14,702 bases of DNA from Nitrospinota bacterium (GTDB taxonomy: Bacteria > Nitrospinota > Nitrospinia > JACRGO01): positions 1-14,702 of the forward strand of contig JACRGO010000143.1 in the NCBI GenBank assembly GCA_016212295.1, read 5' to 3'. Below are positions 14,567 through 14,702 of this stretch, piece after piece (the stretch's first letter is position 1; every line of letters starts with the position of its first letter). A program made the translations under genes and the position numbers. The notes below the pieces were generated by a model. That model had not been told where the DNA came from and did no database searches. It saw only the letters and a list, made by a program, of their open reading frames with translations.

Positions 14567-14702
14567 GTTCACGGGTTCAGGGTTCAAGGTTGAAAAAGGG
14601 CGTGAATCACGGCAATATTGCAAGGGATTTTTAGGGCATTCCACCTTGGTTATAGTGCCGCTCAACAAAAATCTGCGTGGGTACAGGGTTTTATAAAACC
14701 CG
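14567..14702. repeat. Mini-element with ggttcag heptamer arm (right copy, cut by window end)
   Basis: The left arm is gttcacg, ggttcag, ggttcaa, ggttgaa (14567-14594). From 14575 onward the sequence aligns with the element at 13600 in the same orientation, sharing acggcaat, the T-run, tccac and acagggtttt-ataa. This copy carries about 36 extra bases (about 14645-14680) that the left copy lacks. Its right arm should lie just past 14702. The minus strand is open for 46 codons from the window edge to a stop at 14561. Confidence 0.75.
14686..14701. repeat. Perfect 16-bp palindrome
   Basis: GGGTTTTATAAAACCC is exactly its own reverse complement. A decayed equivalent (cagggttttctataacctgg) occurs at the matching place in the left copy near 13674-13693, so this is a structural part of the repeat element rather than an isolated operator. 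Confidence 0.7.

Overview
The window reads as chromosome from a Gram-negative bacterium of moderate GC content. The genes (a GlgP-type phosphorylase, an RdgC-family protein, a short-form CysE, an ArnT-like glycosyltransferase, a chemoreceptor and a SWIM/SNF2 helicase) and the repeat-rich spacers would suit a deltaproteobacterial/Desulfobacterota or Nitrospinota-like lineage. That placement is inference from gene flavour only; there is no rRNA or other decisive marker.

Layout: 1-112 is the end of an insertion sequence (IS30-like, cut by the window edge). 285-2807 (+) is glycogen phosphorylase. 2808-3470 is a gene-free stretch of nested palindromic repeats, followed by a decayed IS630-type transposase fragment on the minus strand. 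3471-4952 (+) is a polytopic GT-C-like membrane protein. It converges, across tandem and inverted 7-bp repeats, on a long minus-strand block: SNF2 helicase (5122-8397), methyl-accepting chemotaxis protein (8537-9925), half-length ferritin-like protein (9936-10151), ArnT/PMT-type glycosyltransferase (10396-12054) and RdgC (12298-13464). cysE (13843-14511, +) is transcribed away from rdgC from a near-consensus promoter, and is flanked by two copies of the same small repeat element.

The genes are mostly housekeeping or cell-envelope functions and do not form one pathway. The only tight functional unit is the ferritin-like/chemoreceptor pair, 10 bp apart; that chemoreceptor has almost no extracytoplasmic region.

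The most unusual property lies between the genes. Nearly every spacer carries short tandem repeats with a period of exactly 7 bp, but with a different unit each time (tttgtta, attagcg, tttcaga, cagggac, tattcga, ggttcag, cggttaa). Several are also arranged as inverted arms around 30-115 bp of unique DNA, giving small MITE-like elements. No CRISPR array, tRNA, rRNA or complete transposase was seen.
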